This document shows, piece by piece, positions 29,658 to 39,198 of a stretch of 64,000 bases of DNA. The stretch is from Mucispirillum schaedleri ASF457 (lineage in GTDB: Bacteria; Chrysiogenota; Deferribacteres; Deferribacterales; Mucispirillaceae): contig NZ_CP097562.1 of NCBI RefSeq assembly GCF_000487995.2, forward strand, positions 803,001 to 867,000, in the 5' to 3' direction. The notes under the pieces were generated by a model. That model had not been told where the DNA came from. It saw only the letters and a program-made list of their open reading frames with translations, and searched no databases. The position numbers were made by a program, and so were the translations under genes. The number at the start of each line of letters is the position of its first letter. Within the stretch, counting starts at the first letter, position 1.

Positions 29658-31748
29658 ATGATGAAAAAATTATATTTAAGTTTACTGTGGCATCAACACC
29701 AGCCTTATTATAAAAATGACAGTGATGGCAGGTTTTATATGCCATGGGTATATCTGCATGCCTTAAAAGATTATTATGAAATGGCTGCCCATGTAGAAAA
29801 ATCTGGTGTTAAGGCTGTATTTAACTATGTGCCTTCGCTGCTTATTCAGTTAAAAGAATATACAGATTTTAATGCAGCAGATAATTTCCTTATACTTATG
29901 CGTAAACAAACATCATCACTTACTCAGGAAGAACGCCAGCTTGTTTTAAACCAGTGCTGTATGGCAAACTTTAATACTATGATTAAACCTATTAAAAGGT
30001 TTTATGAATTGCATCAAAAAATTGTCGCATCAAATGGAAATGCTGCAGATTTTTCAGATGCTGAAATATTAGATTTAGAAGTTGTATATATACTTTCATG
30101 GTGCGGCGAATATTTAAGGCAGGAAGATACCCATATAAAATACCTTTTAAGTAAAGGCTCTTCTTTTACAGAAGAAGATAAAATTGAGCTTTTAAAACAT
30201 GCTGCAGACTGGGTATCAAAAATAGTAGAAATTCATAAAAGACTGCAGGTTAATAATCAGGCAGAAATATCATGCACTCCATTTTATCACCCTATTCTTC
30301 CATTACTTATAGACATTAATTCTGCAAAAGAAGTTTGCCCTGATATGAATATGCCAGCTTTTGAAGGCAGTTTAGAAGATGATGCTTCATGGCATGTAAG
30401 AGAAGGGCTTAATGAATTTGAATCACACTTTGGTTTCAGACCAAAAGGAATGTGGCCTGCAGAAGGCAGTGTAAGCCAGAAAGCAGCTGAAATATTTGCA
30501 GACAATGGTATCAGCTGGATAGCTACAGATGAAGAAGTTTTAGGCAACAGTCTTCAAATTAATATGAAAGATGGAGCAAACAGACACAGGCTTTATCAAA
30601 AACATTTTCAAATACATAACGGTAATAAAATAAATATATTTTTTAGAGATAAAATGCTCTCTGACTTAATAGGTTTTACTTATTCATCATGGAATGAAGA
30701 TGATGCCGTTAATGATTTTATGCACCATTTAAAAAATATATATGATTCTGTTGATTTTTCTCCCCATGTATCTGTTATATTAGATGGGGAAAATGCATGG
30801 GAATATTATAATAAAAATGCTTATAACTTTTTTACAAAACTTTATGACAGGCTCACTCATACTGACTGGCTGCAAACTCAGACATTTTCAGAAGTAATCA
30901 GCAACTATGATATACCAGAAGAAACTCTCCATAATATTAAAGCCGGCTCATGGATTATGGGTAACTTCCGTATATGGATAGGTCATCCTGAAAAAAATAA
31001 AGCATGGGAACTGCTAAGCAAAACTAAACGCTCTATTGAAAAACATATTTCAAATGCTGATAAGGCTGCTGCTGAACAGATTTATAAAGAATACCATGCA
31101 GCAGAAGGCAGCGACTGGTTCTGGTGGTATGGAGATGACCATTTTTCTATACAGGCAGATATATTTGACAAACTTTTTAGAACTCATCTTGTTAACATAT
31201 ACAGGCTCTTAAAATTAAATGTGCCATCAGAGCTTTTTACACCAATAAAAGCTGTAAAAAATTCTGGTGTCATTACAAAACCTTCATCTTATATCTGTCC
31301 TAAGATAGAAGGTAAAATCAGCAACTTTTTTGAATGGCTTGGTGCTGGCGAATTTGATTTGAAATCTGATGCAGGCTCTATGCATGCAGGTGGTGATATT
31401 TTGCAGCATATACTTTATGGCTTTGATGATGAAAACTTGTATATTGCTTTAAAAAGCGATTTTTCATCAATAGAAAATACAGTCTGCCAGATAGATGTAT
31501 CATGCAGTGATAACAAAAAGACTTTTGAAATAGATTTAGACTGCAAAAAAAATACATCTGGAGATATAACTTATGCAATAGACCATATTTTAGAAGCGTC
31601 TATTCCTTTAAAATTATTTAAAGGAGCTGAAAAAATATATTTAGAATTTAAGCTGATACAAAACGGTCTTGTTATTGAAAAAGCACCTCTTTATAATGCT
31701 GTAGAAATAAATATTGCAGATGATTTTAAAGAGGAATGGATAGTATAA
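29658..31748 (+). CDS. GH57 glycoside hydrolase (alpha-amylase/glucanotransferase-like)
   Basis: Intracellular enzyme acting on alpha-glucans. The 696-residue protein starts with LSLLWHQHQPYY, the GH57 motif 1 with metal-like His residues. Catalytic nucleophile Glu269 lies in KGMWPAEGS and acid/base Asp376 in VILDGENAWEYY, both canonical GH57 motifs. A C-terminal beta domain (about residues 540-696) looks like a glucan-binding extension. No signal peptide, so it works in the cytoplasm, probably in glycogen turnover. AAGGAAA precedes the ATG pair. Confidence 0.88.
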   Translation: MMKKLYLSLLWHQHQPYYKNDSDGRFYMPWVYLHALKDYYEMAAHVEKSGVKAVFNYVPSLLIQLKEYTDFNAADNFLILMRKQTSSLTQEERQLVLNQCCMANFNTMIKPIKRFYELHQKIVASNGNAADFSDAEILDLEVVYILSWCGEYLRQEDTHIKYLLSKGSSFTEEDKIELLKHAADWVSKIVEIHKRLQVNNQAEISCTPFYHPILPLLIDINSAKEVCPDMNMPAFEGSLEDDASWHVREGLNEFESHFGFRPKGMWPAEGSVSQKAAEIFADNGISWIATDEEVLGNSLQINMKDGANRHRLYQKHFQIHNGNKINIFFRDKMLSDLIGFTYSSWNEDDAVNDFMHHLKNIYDSVDFSPHVSVILDGENAWEYYNKNAYNFFTKLYDRLTHTDWLQTQTFSEVISNYDIPEETLHNIKAGSWIMGNFRIWIGHPEKNKAWELLSKTKRSIEKHISNADKAAAEQIYKEYHAAEGSDWFWWYGDDHFSIQADIFDKLFRTHLVNIYRLLKLNVPSELFTPIKAVKNSGVITKPSSYICPKIEGKISNFFEWLGAGEFDLKSDAGSMHAGGDILQHILYGFDDENLYIALKSDFSSIENTVCQIDVSCSDNKKTFEIDLDCKKNTSGDITYAIDHILEASIPLKLFKGAEKIYLEFKLIQNGLVIEKAPLYNAVEINIADDFKEEWIV

Positions 31749-31773
31749 AATAGGAATAATTATAGAGGTTAAT

Positions 31774-33819
31774 ATGAAAATACCATTTTTATTTGGAATT
31801 CACTGCCACCAGCCTGCTGAAAATTTTTACAATGTTGTAGACTGGGCAATAAATGAAAGCTATGCTCCATTTATTGAAGTGGCTTTAAAAAACAAAAAAT
31901 TTAAATTCTCAGCACATTACAGCGGCTGGCTTTTAGAATATATAAGAAATCATAGAGAAGATGTTTTTAATAATCTTAAAAAAATCAGCGATGAAGGCAG
32001 AGTTGAATTTTTTGCAGGTGGTTTCTATGAGCCTATACTTTCAGCAATCCCCAGTGATGACAGAAAAGGACAGGTTAAAATGCTTATAGATTATATTGAC
32101 AATTATTTTGGTCAAAAACCTGCAGGTCTGTGGCTGACAGAAAGAGTGTGGGACCCTGCCGTTATTCCTGATATGGCAGAAATAGGCATTAAAAATATAA
32201 TAGTTGATGACTATCACTTAATAGCAGCAGGCTTTCCACAAGAATCTTTAACTGGTTATTTTACAACTGAGCAGGATGGCTGCCTTGTAAACATTTTTCC
32301 TATTGATATGGGGCTTAGATATTTAACTCCATTTAAACCTCAGGAAGAAGTTATAAAGCATATTCTTGAAGCTAAAAACAGAAATGTAAAACTTATTTCA
32401 TGCTTTGATGATGGAGAAAAATTTGGTGTATGGCCCAATACTTATGACTGGGTATATACAAAAGGCTGGCTGAAAAACTTTATTAAAGCAATTATGGCAG
32501 AAAAAGAAATAGAATTTATGCACTATGAAGAAGCTGTAAAAAAAGTAAAACCATCAGGTCATGTATATCTTCCTATCACAAGCTATGAAGAAATGGGACA
32601 GTGGTCGCTTTTTGCAGATAAGGCAGAAAAATTTGAAGAAATAAAAGAATATTTAAAATCATCTCCATTTAATCATGATATAGAACAGTTTTTAAAAGGG
32701 AGTGTTTGGAAAAACTTCCTTGTAAAATATCCAGAAAGTAACAGACTGCATAAAAGAACTGTTGATTTATCTATAAGAGGCAGAAAATATAAAAACAACT
32801 CTGAATTTAAAGACCTGCTTTATAGAAGCCAGTGTAATGATTCACTATGGCATGGTGTTTTTGGCGGGCTTTATCTGCCTAATTTAAGAAATAATGCATG
32901 GGCACCACTTATTCAGGCAGAAGCAATGTATGAAAAACTTGAAAATATAAAGCTGCCTATTATAGAGCAGCCAGCAGATATTGATAGAAATGGTTATGAT
33001 GAAGTATATACAAGAGGCACTGAATTTAACTGTCTTTTTGAAACAAGAGATTTTGGTCAGCTTACAGCCATAGAATTAAAAGATAAAAATTTTAATCTGC
33101 TTAATGCTATATCAAGGAAAAAAGAAGCATATCATGCAAAACTTTTAAAAAATATAAAACCAAGACAGGAAAATAAGGCAGAAGAAACTGCATCAATTCA
33201 TGATATGGAATATTCTATCACACCAGAAGAAGCAGGAAGAATTATTTATGACTGGTATAATAAAAACTGCTTTGTAGACCATTTTATGGATAAATTTATA
33301 CTTGAAACTTATGAAAAATGTTCTTTCAGAGAGTTCAGTGATTTCACAAACCAGCCTGCTGACAGTGTGGAAGTCAATGATAATAATATACTTTTTAAAA
33401 GAAACGGTGGAATATACATTAATAATGAAAAAATAAATACACAGGTGGAAAAATCATATACAATAAATAATAATGCAATAGACTTTAATATTAAAGCAAA
33501 AGCATCTAAAAAAATAGAATGTGATTACAGCTGCGAATTTAATTTTCATTTTGCTGATGTTTCACAAATCACTATCAATAATAAAGAATTTATAGGAAAT
33601 GGCTCTATTAAAGGCAAAAAGTTTGAAATTTATGACAAATATCTTAATAAAAAGATTGCAATTACAGTAGAAAAAGAGATAGAATTTATCTACTTTACAT
33701 TGTATACTGTTTCTCAGTCTGAAATAGGTATAGATTTAACAGAGCAGGGTATTACAGTTGCTTTTGGTATGCCATTTAGCAAAGAAATGAATATAAAAGG
33801 CACACTTAGTATAGGGTAA
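31774..33819 (+). CDS. GH57 4-alpha-glucanotransferase-like protein
   Basis: Transfers alpha-1,4-glucan segments between chains. The 681 residues begin FLFGIHCHQPAENF and match the Thermococcus-type glucanotransferase layout: GH57 barrel, then DUF1925-like helical part and a C-terminal DUF1926-like beta-sandwich. Nucleophile Glu123 (GLWLTERVWDP) falls at the same number as in the Thermococcus litoralis enzyme, and the acid Asp212/213 lies in CFDDGEKFG. AGAGGT precedes the ATG. It is 25 bases behind the first GH57 gene and 4 bases before galT, a tight operon. No secretion signal. Confidence 0.88.
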   Translation: MKIPFLFGIHCHQPAENFYNVVDWAINESYAPFIEVALKNKKFKFSAHYSGWLLEYIRNHREDVFNNLKKISDEGRVEFFAGGFYEPILSAIPSDDRKGQVKMLIDYIDNYFGQKPAGLWLTERVWDPAVIPDMAEIGIKNIIVDDYHLIAAGFPQESLTGYFTTEQDGCLVNIFPIDMGLRYLTPFKPQEEVIKHILEAKNRNVKLISCFDDGEKFGVWPNTYDWVYTKGWLKNFIKAIMAEKEIEFMHYEEAVKKVKPSGHVYLPITSYEEMGQWSLFADKAEKFEEIKEYLKSSPFNHDIEQFLKGSVWKNFLVKYPESNRLHKRTVDLSIRGRKYKNNSEFKDLLYRSQCNDSLWHGVFGGLYLPNLRNNAWAPLIQAEAMYEKLENIKLPIIEQPADIDRNGYDEVYTRGTEFNCLFETRDFGQLTAIELKDKNFNLLNAISRKKEAYHAKLLKNIKPRQENKAEETASIHDMEYSITPEEAGRIIYDWYNKNCFVDHFMDKFILETYEKCSFREFSDFTNQPADSVEVNDNNILFKRNGGIYINNEKINTQVEKSYTINNNAIDFNIKAKASKKIECDYSCEFNFHFADVSQITINNKEFIGNGSIKGKKFEIYDKYLNKKIAITVEKEIEFIYFTLYTVSQSEIGIDLTEQGITVAFGMPFSKEMNIKGTLSIG

Positions 33820-33823
33820 AATA

Positions 33824-34846
33824 ATGGGAGAATTAAGATATAATCCAGTGACAAAAAAATGGGCTGTTATTTCACCAGAAAGAGGAACTCATAGAAATTC
33901 ATATATTACAAATGACACTATTACATCTATGCCCTGCCCTTTTTGTGATAAAGATGGCGGTATAAATAAAAAATTACGGAGTATTTTTACTATTAATCTG
34001 CCAGAAAGCTCATGTCCTGCTTTAATTGTAACGCCAAACAAATACCCTGTTATGGGTATAGAAGGCTCTCTTAATAGAAAGGCTTATGGAATATATGATA
34101 AAATGGCATCAATTGGTGCTCATGAAGTAATTATTGACTCTTTCAGACATGGTATTGATATATCAGGCTATACAGAAGATGAGCTTAATAACTTATTTAC
34201 TGCATTTAAATGCAGAATTGCAGATTTAGAAAAAGATATTAGGTTTAGATATGTGGCAGCTTTTAAAAACATTGGTGCAGAAGCTGGGGAAAATATACAC
34301 CATCCACATTCACAGATACTTGCAATGTCTGTTATACCAAGCATTGTTGAAGAATATATGAATAAAGCGGTAGATTATTATAAAGAAAAAGAACGCTGCA
34401 TATACTGTGACATAATTAATCAGGAAAAGCAGTGTAAAGAAAGAATTATATTTGAAAACTACGAATTTATTGCATTTGCACCTTATGCATCTGAAAATCC
34501 TTTTGAAATATCAATATATCCAAAGCAGCATGAATACTGTTTCAGCAATATTTCAGAAAGTTCAATAAGGCAGCTTGCAGATATTACACATGAAATATTT
34601 AGAAGACTTGCACAAGTTTTAGCCTGCCCTGCTTTAACTCTTGCATTGAGGCTTGCACCATATAAAAATAACAGACCAGACTATAATGGTTATATGAAGT
34701 ATTTAAAAGATGCTTTCCACTGGCATATAGATATTCGCCCAGTAGCTGCAAAATTAACAACAAGCAGCTGGGCAGCAAATATATGTATTAATCCTGTAAG
34801 CCCAGAAGATGCTGCTAAACATTTAAGAGAGGTCAATCAGTTATGA
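33824..34846 (+). CDS. galT: Galactose-1-phosphate uridylyltransferase family (GalT)
   Basis: Histidine-triad-superfamily enzyme exchanging UMP (or another nucleotide) between sugar phosphates. The 340 residues have CPFC (Cys38, Cys41) zinc ligands and HPHSQ at 160-164 with nucleophile His162. No other Leloir genes (galK, galE) are close. In a glycogen operon it may work on glucose 1-phosphate or link nucleotide sugars to the GlgA donor, as suggested for ADP-glucose-handling relatives; this is inference. It overlaps glgA by four bases. Confidence 0.85.
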   Translation: MGELRYNPVTKKWAVISPERGTHRNSYITNDTITSMPCPFCDKDGGINKKLRSIFTINLPESSCPALIVTPNKYPVMGIEGSLNRKAYGIYDKMASIGAHEVIIDSFRHGIDISGYTEDELNNLFTAFKCRIADLEKDIRFRYVAAFKNIGAEAGENIHHPHSQILAMSVIPSIVEEYMNKAVDYYKEKERCIYCDIINQEKQCKERIIFENYEFIAFAPYASENPFEISIYPKQHEYCFSNISESSIRQLADITHEIFRRLAQVLACPALTLALRLAPYKNNRPDYNGYMKYLKDAFHWHIDIRPVAAKLTTSSWAANICINPVSPEDAAKHLREVNQL

Positions 34847-36261
34847 ATATTATTCACATAACATCAGAAGTGCTTCCCTTTTCCTATGCAGGAAGCACAG
34901 CTGAAACATTATTTTGCCTGCCTTATGCAGAAAGGATGGATGGTCATCAGGTGACAGTATTATCGCCTCTTTATGCTTCTGTTGATACTGTTAAGCATAA
35001 TATAAACTCATTACAGCTTAAAACATGGGTTAATGCAGGGTTTGCAGTATATGAATTTGAACTTTTTGAAACTCACTTAAATGGTGTCAGGTATGTCTTT
35101 TTTAAAAATGATGAGTTTTTTAACCGTGCAGGTTTATATGGTGTTGGTAAGTTTGATTATGCTGATAACGATATCCGTTTTGGAACATTCTGTCAGGCTG
35201 CTTTAAACTTTGTTAAATATCATAATATAGAAGCAGATATTCTGCACTGCCATAACTGGCAGACTGCTCTAATACCAGTTTACAAAAAACTAAATTTTGC
35301 AGATTTAGAATGCAAAGTTGTTTTAACTATACATTCAGTAGATAATCTTGGAATATTTAATAAATTTACATTAGAAGCACTTAATCTGCCATGGGATATT
35401 TATAATATTGACTGTATAGAATATTACGATAATATCAGCTTTTTAAAAGGTGGTATTGTTTATTCTGATGCTATAACAACATTAAGCCCTACTTTTGCCA
35501 GTGAGCTTATAAACAACGGCGGCAGTATAGGGGTAGAAGAAATTTTTTATAACCATGCACATAAACTTGTAGGTATATTAAATGGTATCTGCTCTATGAT
35601 ATGGAATCCAGAAATTGATACAAATATTGAAAAAACTTATTCAAGTAATGACATAAGTGGCAAAAAAATGTGTAAAAATGCACTATGTAGTGAACTTGGA
35701 CTTGACCAAAGCCTGCCTTTAGTGGTATTTATACAAAAAATGCTGCCAGAACGAGGGCTTGACTTAGCACTTAATGCAGCAGAAGAGTTTGAAAAAAATA
35801 ATATTAACTTAATTATCTTTGGACCAAACAGCAGTGATTACGGCCATAAAATCCAAGAAATAAAAGAAAAATATAATAAAAATATTCGCATAATTATTAA
35901 TGACCATGCAAATGAAAGCCAAAAAGAATATGCAGCTGCTGATATTGTGCTTATGCCTTCACTTTATGAGCCATGCGGCTCAAGCCAGATGATTGGTATG
36001 CGATATGGGGCAGTGCCAGTGTCCCGCAGAACTGGCGGACTTGTAGATGGTGCAAAAGAAGCTGTTGAAAAAGGTGTTGGATTTACATTTGATGAATTTA
36101 GTGTAGATGCTATGATGAAAGCTGTAATGAATGCTGTATCTCTTGTTTCATCTGAAAAATATGATGAAGTTGTAAAAATTTTAATGCAGATTGATAATTC
36201 ATGGCAAAAAGCATCTGAAAAATATATAAAGCTATATGAAAGATTACTGGAGGGTAAATAA
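34843..36261 (+). CDS. glgA: Glycogen synthase, GT5 family
   Basis: Extends alpha-1,4-glucan from a nucleotide-glucose. The 472 residues have two Rossmann domains with IHCHNWQTALIPVY-like LHCHNWQT, LTIHSVDNLGIF and the C-terminal MPSLYEPCGSSQM donor-site motif with catalytic Glu. The N-terminal KTGGLADV loop, whose Lys15 contacts the donor phosphates in bacterial GlgA, reads YAGSTAET here, so Lys15 is lost. The protein may use a different nucleotide donor. ATGA overlap with galT indicates coupling; followed by the DUF4912 gene after three bases. Confidence 0.9.
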   Translation: MNIIHITSEVLPFSYAGSTAETLFCLPYAERMDGHQVTVLSPLYASVDTVKHNINSLQLKTWVNAGFAVYEFELFETHLNGVRYVFFKNDEFFNRAGLYGVGKFDYADNDIRFGTFCQAALNFVKYHNIEADILHCHNWQTALIPVYKKLNFADLECKVVLTIHSVDNLGIFNKFTLEALNLPWDIYNIDCIEYYDNISFLKGGIVYSDAITTLSPTFASELINNGGSIGVEEIFYNHAHKLVGILNGICSMIWNPEIDTNIEKTYSSNDISGKKMCKNALCSELGLDQSLPLVVFIQKMLPERGLDLALNAAEEFEKNNINLIIFGPNSSDYGHKIQEIKEKYNKNIRIIINDHANESQKEYAAADIVLMPSLYEPCGSSQMIGMRYGAVPVSRRTGGLVDGAKEAVEKGVGFTFDEFSVDAMMKAVMNAVSLVSSEKYDEVVKILMQIDNSWQKASEKYIKLYERLLEGK

Positions 36262-36264
36262 AAA

Positions 36265-37011
36265 ATGAAGCTGGATAAACTGACAAAAAAGGAACTGCTT
36301 GATCTGGCTGCAGCCAAAAAAGTTGCAGGTAGAAGCAAGATGAGTAAAGATGAGCTTATAAAAGCATTAGAGCCATTCTTTGCAGAACCTGCTCCTGCTA
36401 AAGATGCAGAAGAACTGCAGACTAGAAAAGCAGAGCAGAATGTAGGCTATACATATCAAGAAGCAACAGGACAGCCTGCAAAAATAAAGCGTGATGAGTA
36501 TCCTATTCCACCTTATTATGATAAAGATACTATTGCATTTATGCCTGTTGACCCTTCAAAAGAGTATGTATATTGGGAAATAAGTGACTATACACTTAAC
36601 CAGTTTAAAAGTGAATTAAAACTTTCTGAATCAAGAATTGTTTTAAAAATCTTTTCAAGCATAGATAATTACACAACAGAAGCCGCTTCTGTATCTGTTG
36701 AAAAAATGGGGAACTGGTATTTTAATATCTATGCTCCTGATACTATCTTATGGTCTGAAATAGGCTTGATTGATTCTAATGGTGGTTTTCACCCTATTTT
36801 AAAATCAAACAAAGTTCTTATGCCATCTGATAAAGTGTCTGATATTGTAGATCAGGAAACTTGGATGACAATAGGCGGCAATTTAGACAAACTTTATGAA
36901 CTTTCTGGAGTTGGTTTAAAGGATTTGAACAGCAGTGTTACTATTAATACAGAAATAGCAAAACACATATCACAACACATGGGCTCATCTGGTGTGTTGA
37001 AGGATAAATAA
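36265..37011 (+). CDS. DUF4912 protein with Rho-N/SAP-like N-terminus
   Basis: Residues 1-35 (LDKLTKKELLDLAAAKKVAG, then SKDELIKAL) form a Rho N-terminal/SAP-like helical motif. Residues about 75-210 match the DUF4912 pattern with VYWEISDYTL and a beta-rich body. In other genomes DUF4912 proteins often sit beside GH57 branching enzymes and GlgA-like genes, as here, so a structural or regulatory role in glucan metabolism is likely but unproven. 248 residues, preceded by a GGAGGG ribosome-binding site, two bases before the branching-enzyme gene. Confidence 0.8.
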   Translation: MKLDKLTKKELLDLAAAKKVAGRSKMSKDELIKALEPFFAEPAPAKDAEELQTRKAEQNVGYTYQEATGQPAKIKRDEYPIPPYYDKDTIAFMPVDPSKEYVYWEISDYTLNQFKSELKLSESRIVLKIFSSIDNYTTEAASVSVEKMGNWYFNIYAPDTILWSEIGLIDSNGGFHPILKSNKVLMPSDKVSDIVDQETWMTIGGNLDKLYELSGVGLKDLNSSVTINTEIAKHISQHMGSSGVLKDK

Positions 37012-37013
37012 CT

Positions 37014-38591
37014 ATGAAACAAGGATACTGGATGCTGGTGCTGCATGCTCACCTTCCTTTTGTAAAGCACCCTGATTATGACTATTTTTTAGAAGAAAAC
37101 TGGCTTTTTGAAGCAATTACTGAAACATATCTGCCTATCCTTTTAAATTTGAAAAAGCTGGAAGCAGAAAATGTGCATTTTAGATTGACTTCTTCTGTTA
37201 CTCCCCCACTTGCAGAAATGCTTGCTGACTATCATCTTCGTGATAAATACATTAAGTATTTAGACAGAAGCATAGAACTTGTTGGCAAAGAATTATGGAG
37301 AACGAAAGATGACCCTAATTTTAAGCCTGTTGTTGAAATGTATCGCGACAGACTGAATACATTAAAAGGGTTTTTAATTAATGATTTAGACGGCAGTGTT
37401 TTAAATGGATATAAATATTTTCAGGATAAAGGTTATCTTGAAATTATTACATGCGGAGCAACACATGGCTACCTGCCATTTATGACAAATGAAAAAGCTG
37501 TCAGAGCACAGCTGGAAGTGGCTGCTCAAACCCATGAAAAGCATTTTGGCAGGCGTCCATTAGGTATATGGCTGCCTGAGTGTGCATATTATGCAGGGCT
37601 TGAATATAAACTAGAAGAAGCAGGTATTAAATATTTCTTTGTGGATACCCATGGTATATTATATTCTAAACCGCGTCCACGGTATGGAACTTATGCACCA
37701 GTTTATGCAAAAAACGGCACTGCTGCTTTTGGCAGAGATTATTTTTCATCAAAACAAGTATGGAGCTCAAAAGAAGGCTATCCGGGCGATTTATATTACA
37801 GAGATTTCTACCGTGATATTGGTTATGATTTAGACTATGAATATATTAAACCTTATATATGCCCTGATGGCACAAGAGTATTTACAGGGCTTAAATATCA
37901 CAGAATAACAGGTGACTCTGAATATAAAGAAGTATATCAGCCAGATATTGCTTACAGTAAAACAATAGACCATGCAAAACATTTTGTTCAGGGCAGAGAA
38001 GCTCAAATTAATGAAGTTGGCGATATAATAGACAGAAAACCACTTATTATATCACCTTATGATTCAGAGCTTTATGGGCACTGGTGGTTTGAAGGCCCTG
38101 ATTTTTTAATGAATGTATTTAGAGAGATGGATAAGTCAGACACTGTAAAAGCCGTTACTGCTCTTGAATATCTTGGCGAGTTTCCTACTAATCAGGTTGT
38201 AGATGTAAACCCATCATCATGGGGCGATGAAGGATACTATAAAGTATGGCTTAATACTGGGAATGACTGGATATACCGTCATCTTCATTTTATGGCAGAT
38301 AATATGACTATGCTTGCTGGTAAGTATAAAGACGGCACAGACAGCTTAAAAACACGCTGTTTAAATCAGCTTGCAAGGGAATTACTGCTTTGTCAGGCAA
38401 GTGACTGGGCATTTCTTATCACAACAGGAACTGCAACTGAATATTCTACAGAAAGAACAAGAGAGCATATATATAATTTTATGAAATTATATGGTATGCT
38501 TGAAGACAGCAGAATAGATATTGGATACCTTGAATGGCTTGAAAATAAAAACTCAACCTTTCAAGGAATTGATTACAGAATATATGCTTAA
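37014..38591 (+). CDS. GH57 1,4-alpha-glucan branching enzyme
   Basis: Forms alpha-1,6 branches in glycogen. The 525 residues start LVLHAHLPFVKHPD (motif 1) and show nucleophile Glu189 in IWLPECAYY, acid Asp350 in SPYDSELYGHWWFEG, and a C-terminal helical DUF1957-like region rich in Trp (ASDWAFLITTGTA). This matches the Thermus/Thermococcus branching-enzyme group. Last gene of the operon, followed by a strong terminator. No GH13-type GlgB is in the window, so this is probably the branching activity that partners GlgA. Confidence 0.92.
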   Translation: MKQGYWMLVLHAHLPFVKHPDYDYFLEENWLFEAITETYLPILLNLKKLEAENVHFRLTSSVTPPLAEMLADYHLRDKYIKYLDRSIELVGKELWRTKDDPNFKPVVEMYRDRLNTLKGFLINDLDGSVLNGYKYFQDKGYLEIITCGATHGYLPFMTNEKAVRAQLEVAAQTHEKHFGRRPLGIWLPECAYYAGLEYKLEEAGIKYFFVDTHGILYSKPRPRYGTYAPVYAKNGTAAFGRDYFSSKQVWSSKEGYPGDLYYRDFYRDIGYDLDYEYIKPYICPDGTRVFTGLKYHRITGDSEYKEVYQPDIAYSKTIDHAKHFVQGREAQINEVGDIIDRKPLIISPYDSELYGHWWFEGPDFLMNVFREMDKSDTVKAVTALEYLGEFPTNQVVDVNPSSWGDEGYYKVWLNTGNDWIYRHLHFMADNMTMLAGKYKDGTDSLKTRCLNQLARELLLCQASDWAFLITTGTATEYSTERTREHIYNFMKLYGMLEDSRIDIGYLEWLENKNSTFQGIDYRIYA

Positions 38592-38594
38592 ACT

Positions 38595-38624
38595 AATATT
38601 GGGAGGCTTTGGTCTCCCAATATT
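38595..38624 (+). terminator. Terminator of the glycogen operon
   Basis: An 11-bp perfect stem (38595-38605 with 38614-38624) closes an 8-base loop three bases after the branching-enzyme stop. The T run after it is short. Confidence 0.7.
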
Positions 38625-39198
38625 ATTGTAGAAAATACATTTTTTTGCATTATGCTGCCCCGCCTTATAATGTCCGCAGCATATTATTCAGGATGTTAAA
38701 GAAAGGTCATATTAAGCCTGCTTCTGTGTCATACTGAGCATTTAAGCGAAGTATCTAAAAACAGATACTTTAAATATATTATACACTATTGCAATATATA
38801 TAATTTAGATTTTTCGCCTGTAAAAATCAGGCTCAAAATGACATAATTGTAATAGTTTTATTATTTACAGAGTTATCCTGCACAATGTCTATTCTGAGCA
38901 TAGCGAAGAATCTTAATCTATTCTTTATTAAAAAATATATACTTGTATTTTTTAAATCACACTCTGCCGAAACAAGTTCGTCTATCGCTTACTAAAAACG
39001 GCTCGTCCTGAACCTGCTTCTATGTCTTACTGAGCGTTTAAGCGAAGTATCTAAAAAATAAGATACTTTAAATATATTATACACTGCTGTAACAATAAAT
39101 AATGTAGATTTTTCGCTTGTAAATTAAAGTTAAAAATGAGTATAATCCAAAATTATTGGGTAAGTCCCAAAAAAATATACAATTATAAAAGGTATTAT
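38625..39198. repeat. Gap with several dispersed palindromic repeats
   Basis: No gene. Direct copies of the repeat at 38728-38759 and 39023-39056, complement copies at 38804-38842 and 39103-39139, and a shorter variant TCTATTCTGAGCATAGCGAA at 38887-38914. Two units of the type direct arm - AT-rich core - complement arm can be read (38728-38842 and 39023-39139), separated by a sequence with partial resemblance to the tandem repeats at 63.5 kb (TCGCTTACT and a related GC-richer palindrome). Confidence 0.75.

Noticed and set aside
39136-39198. N-terminal extension of the AhpD-like protein
   Set aside because: These codons are translated repeat; the internal ATG has a good ribosome-binding site.
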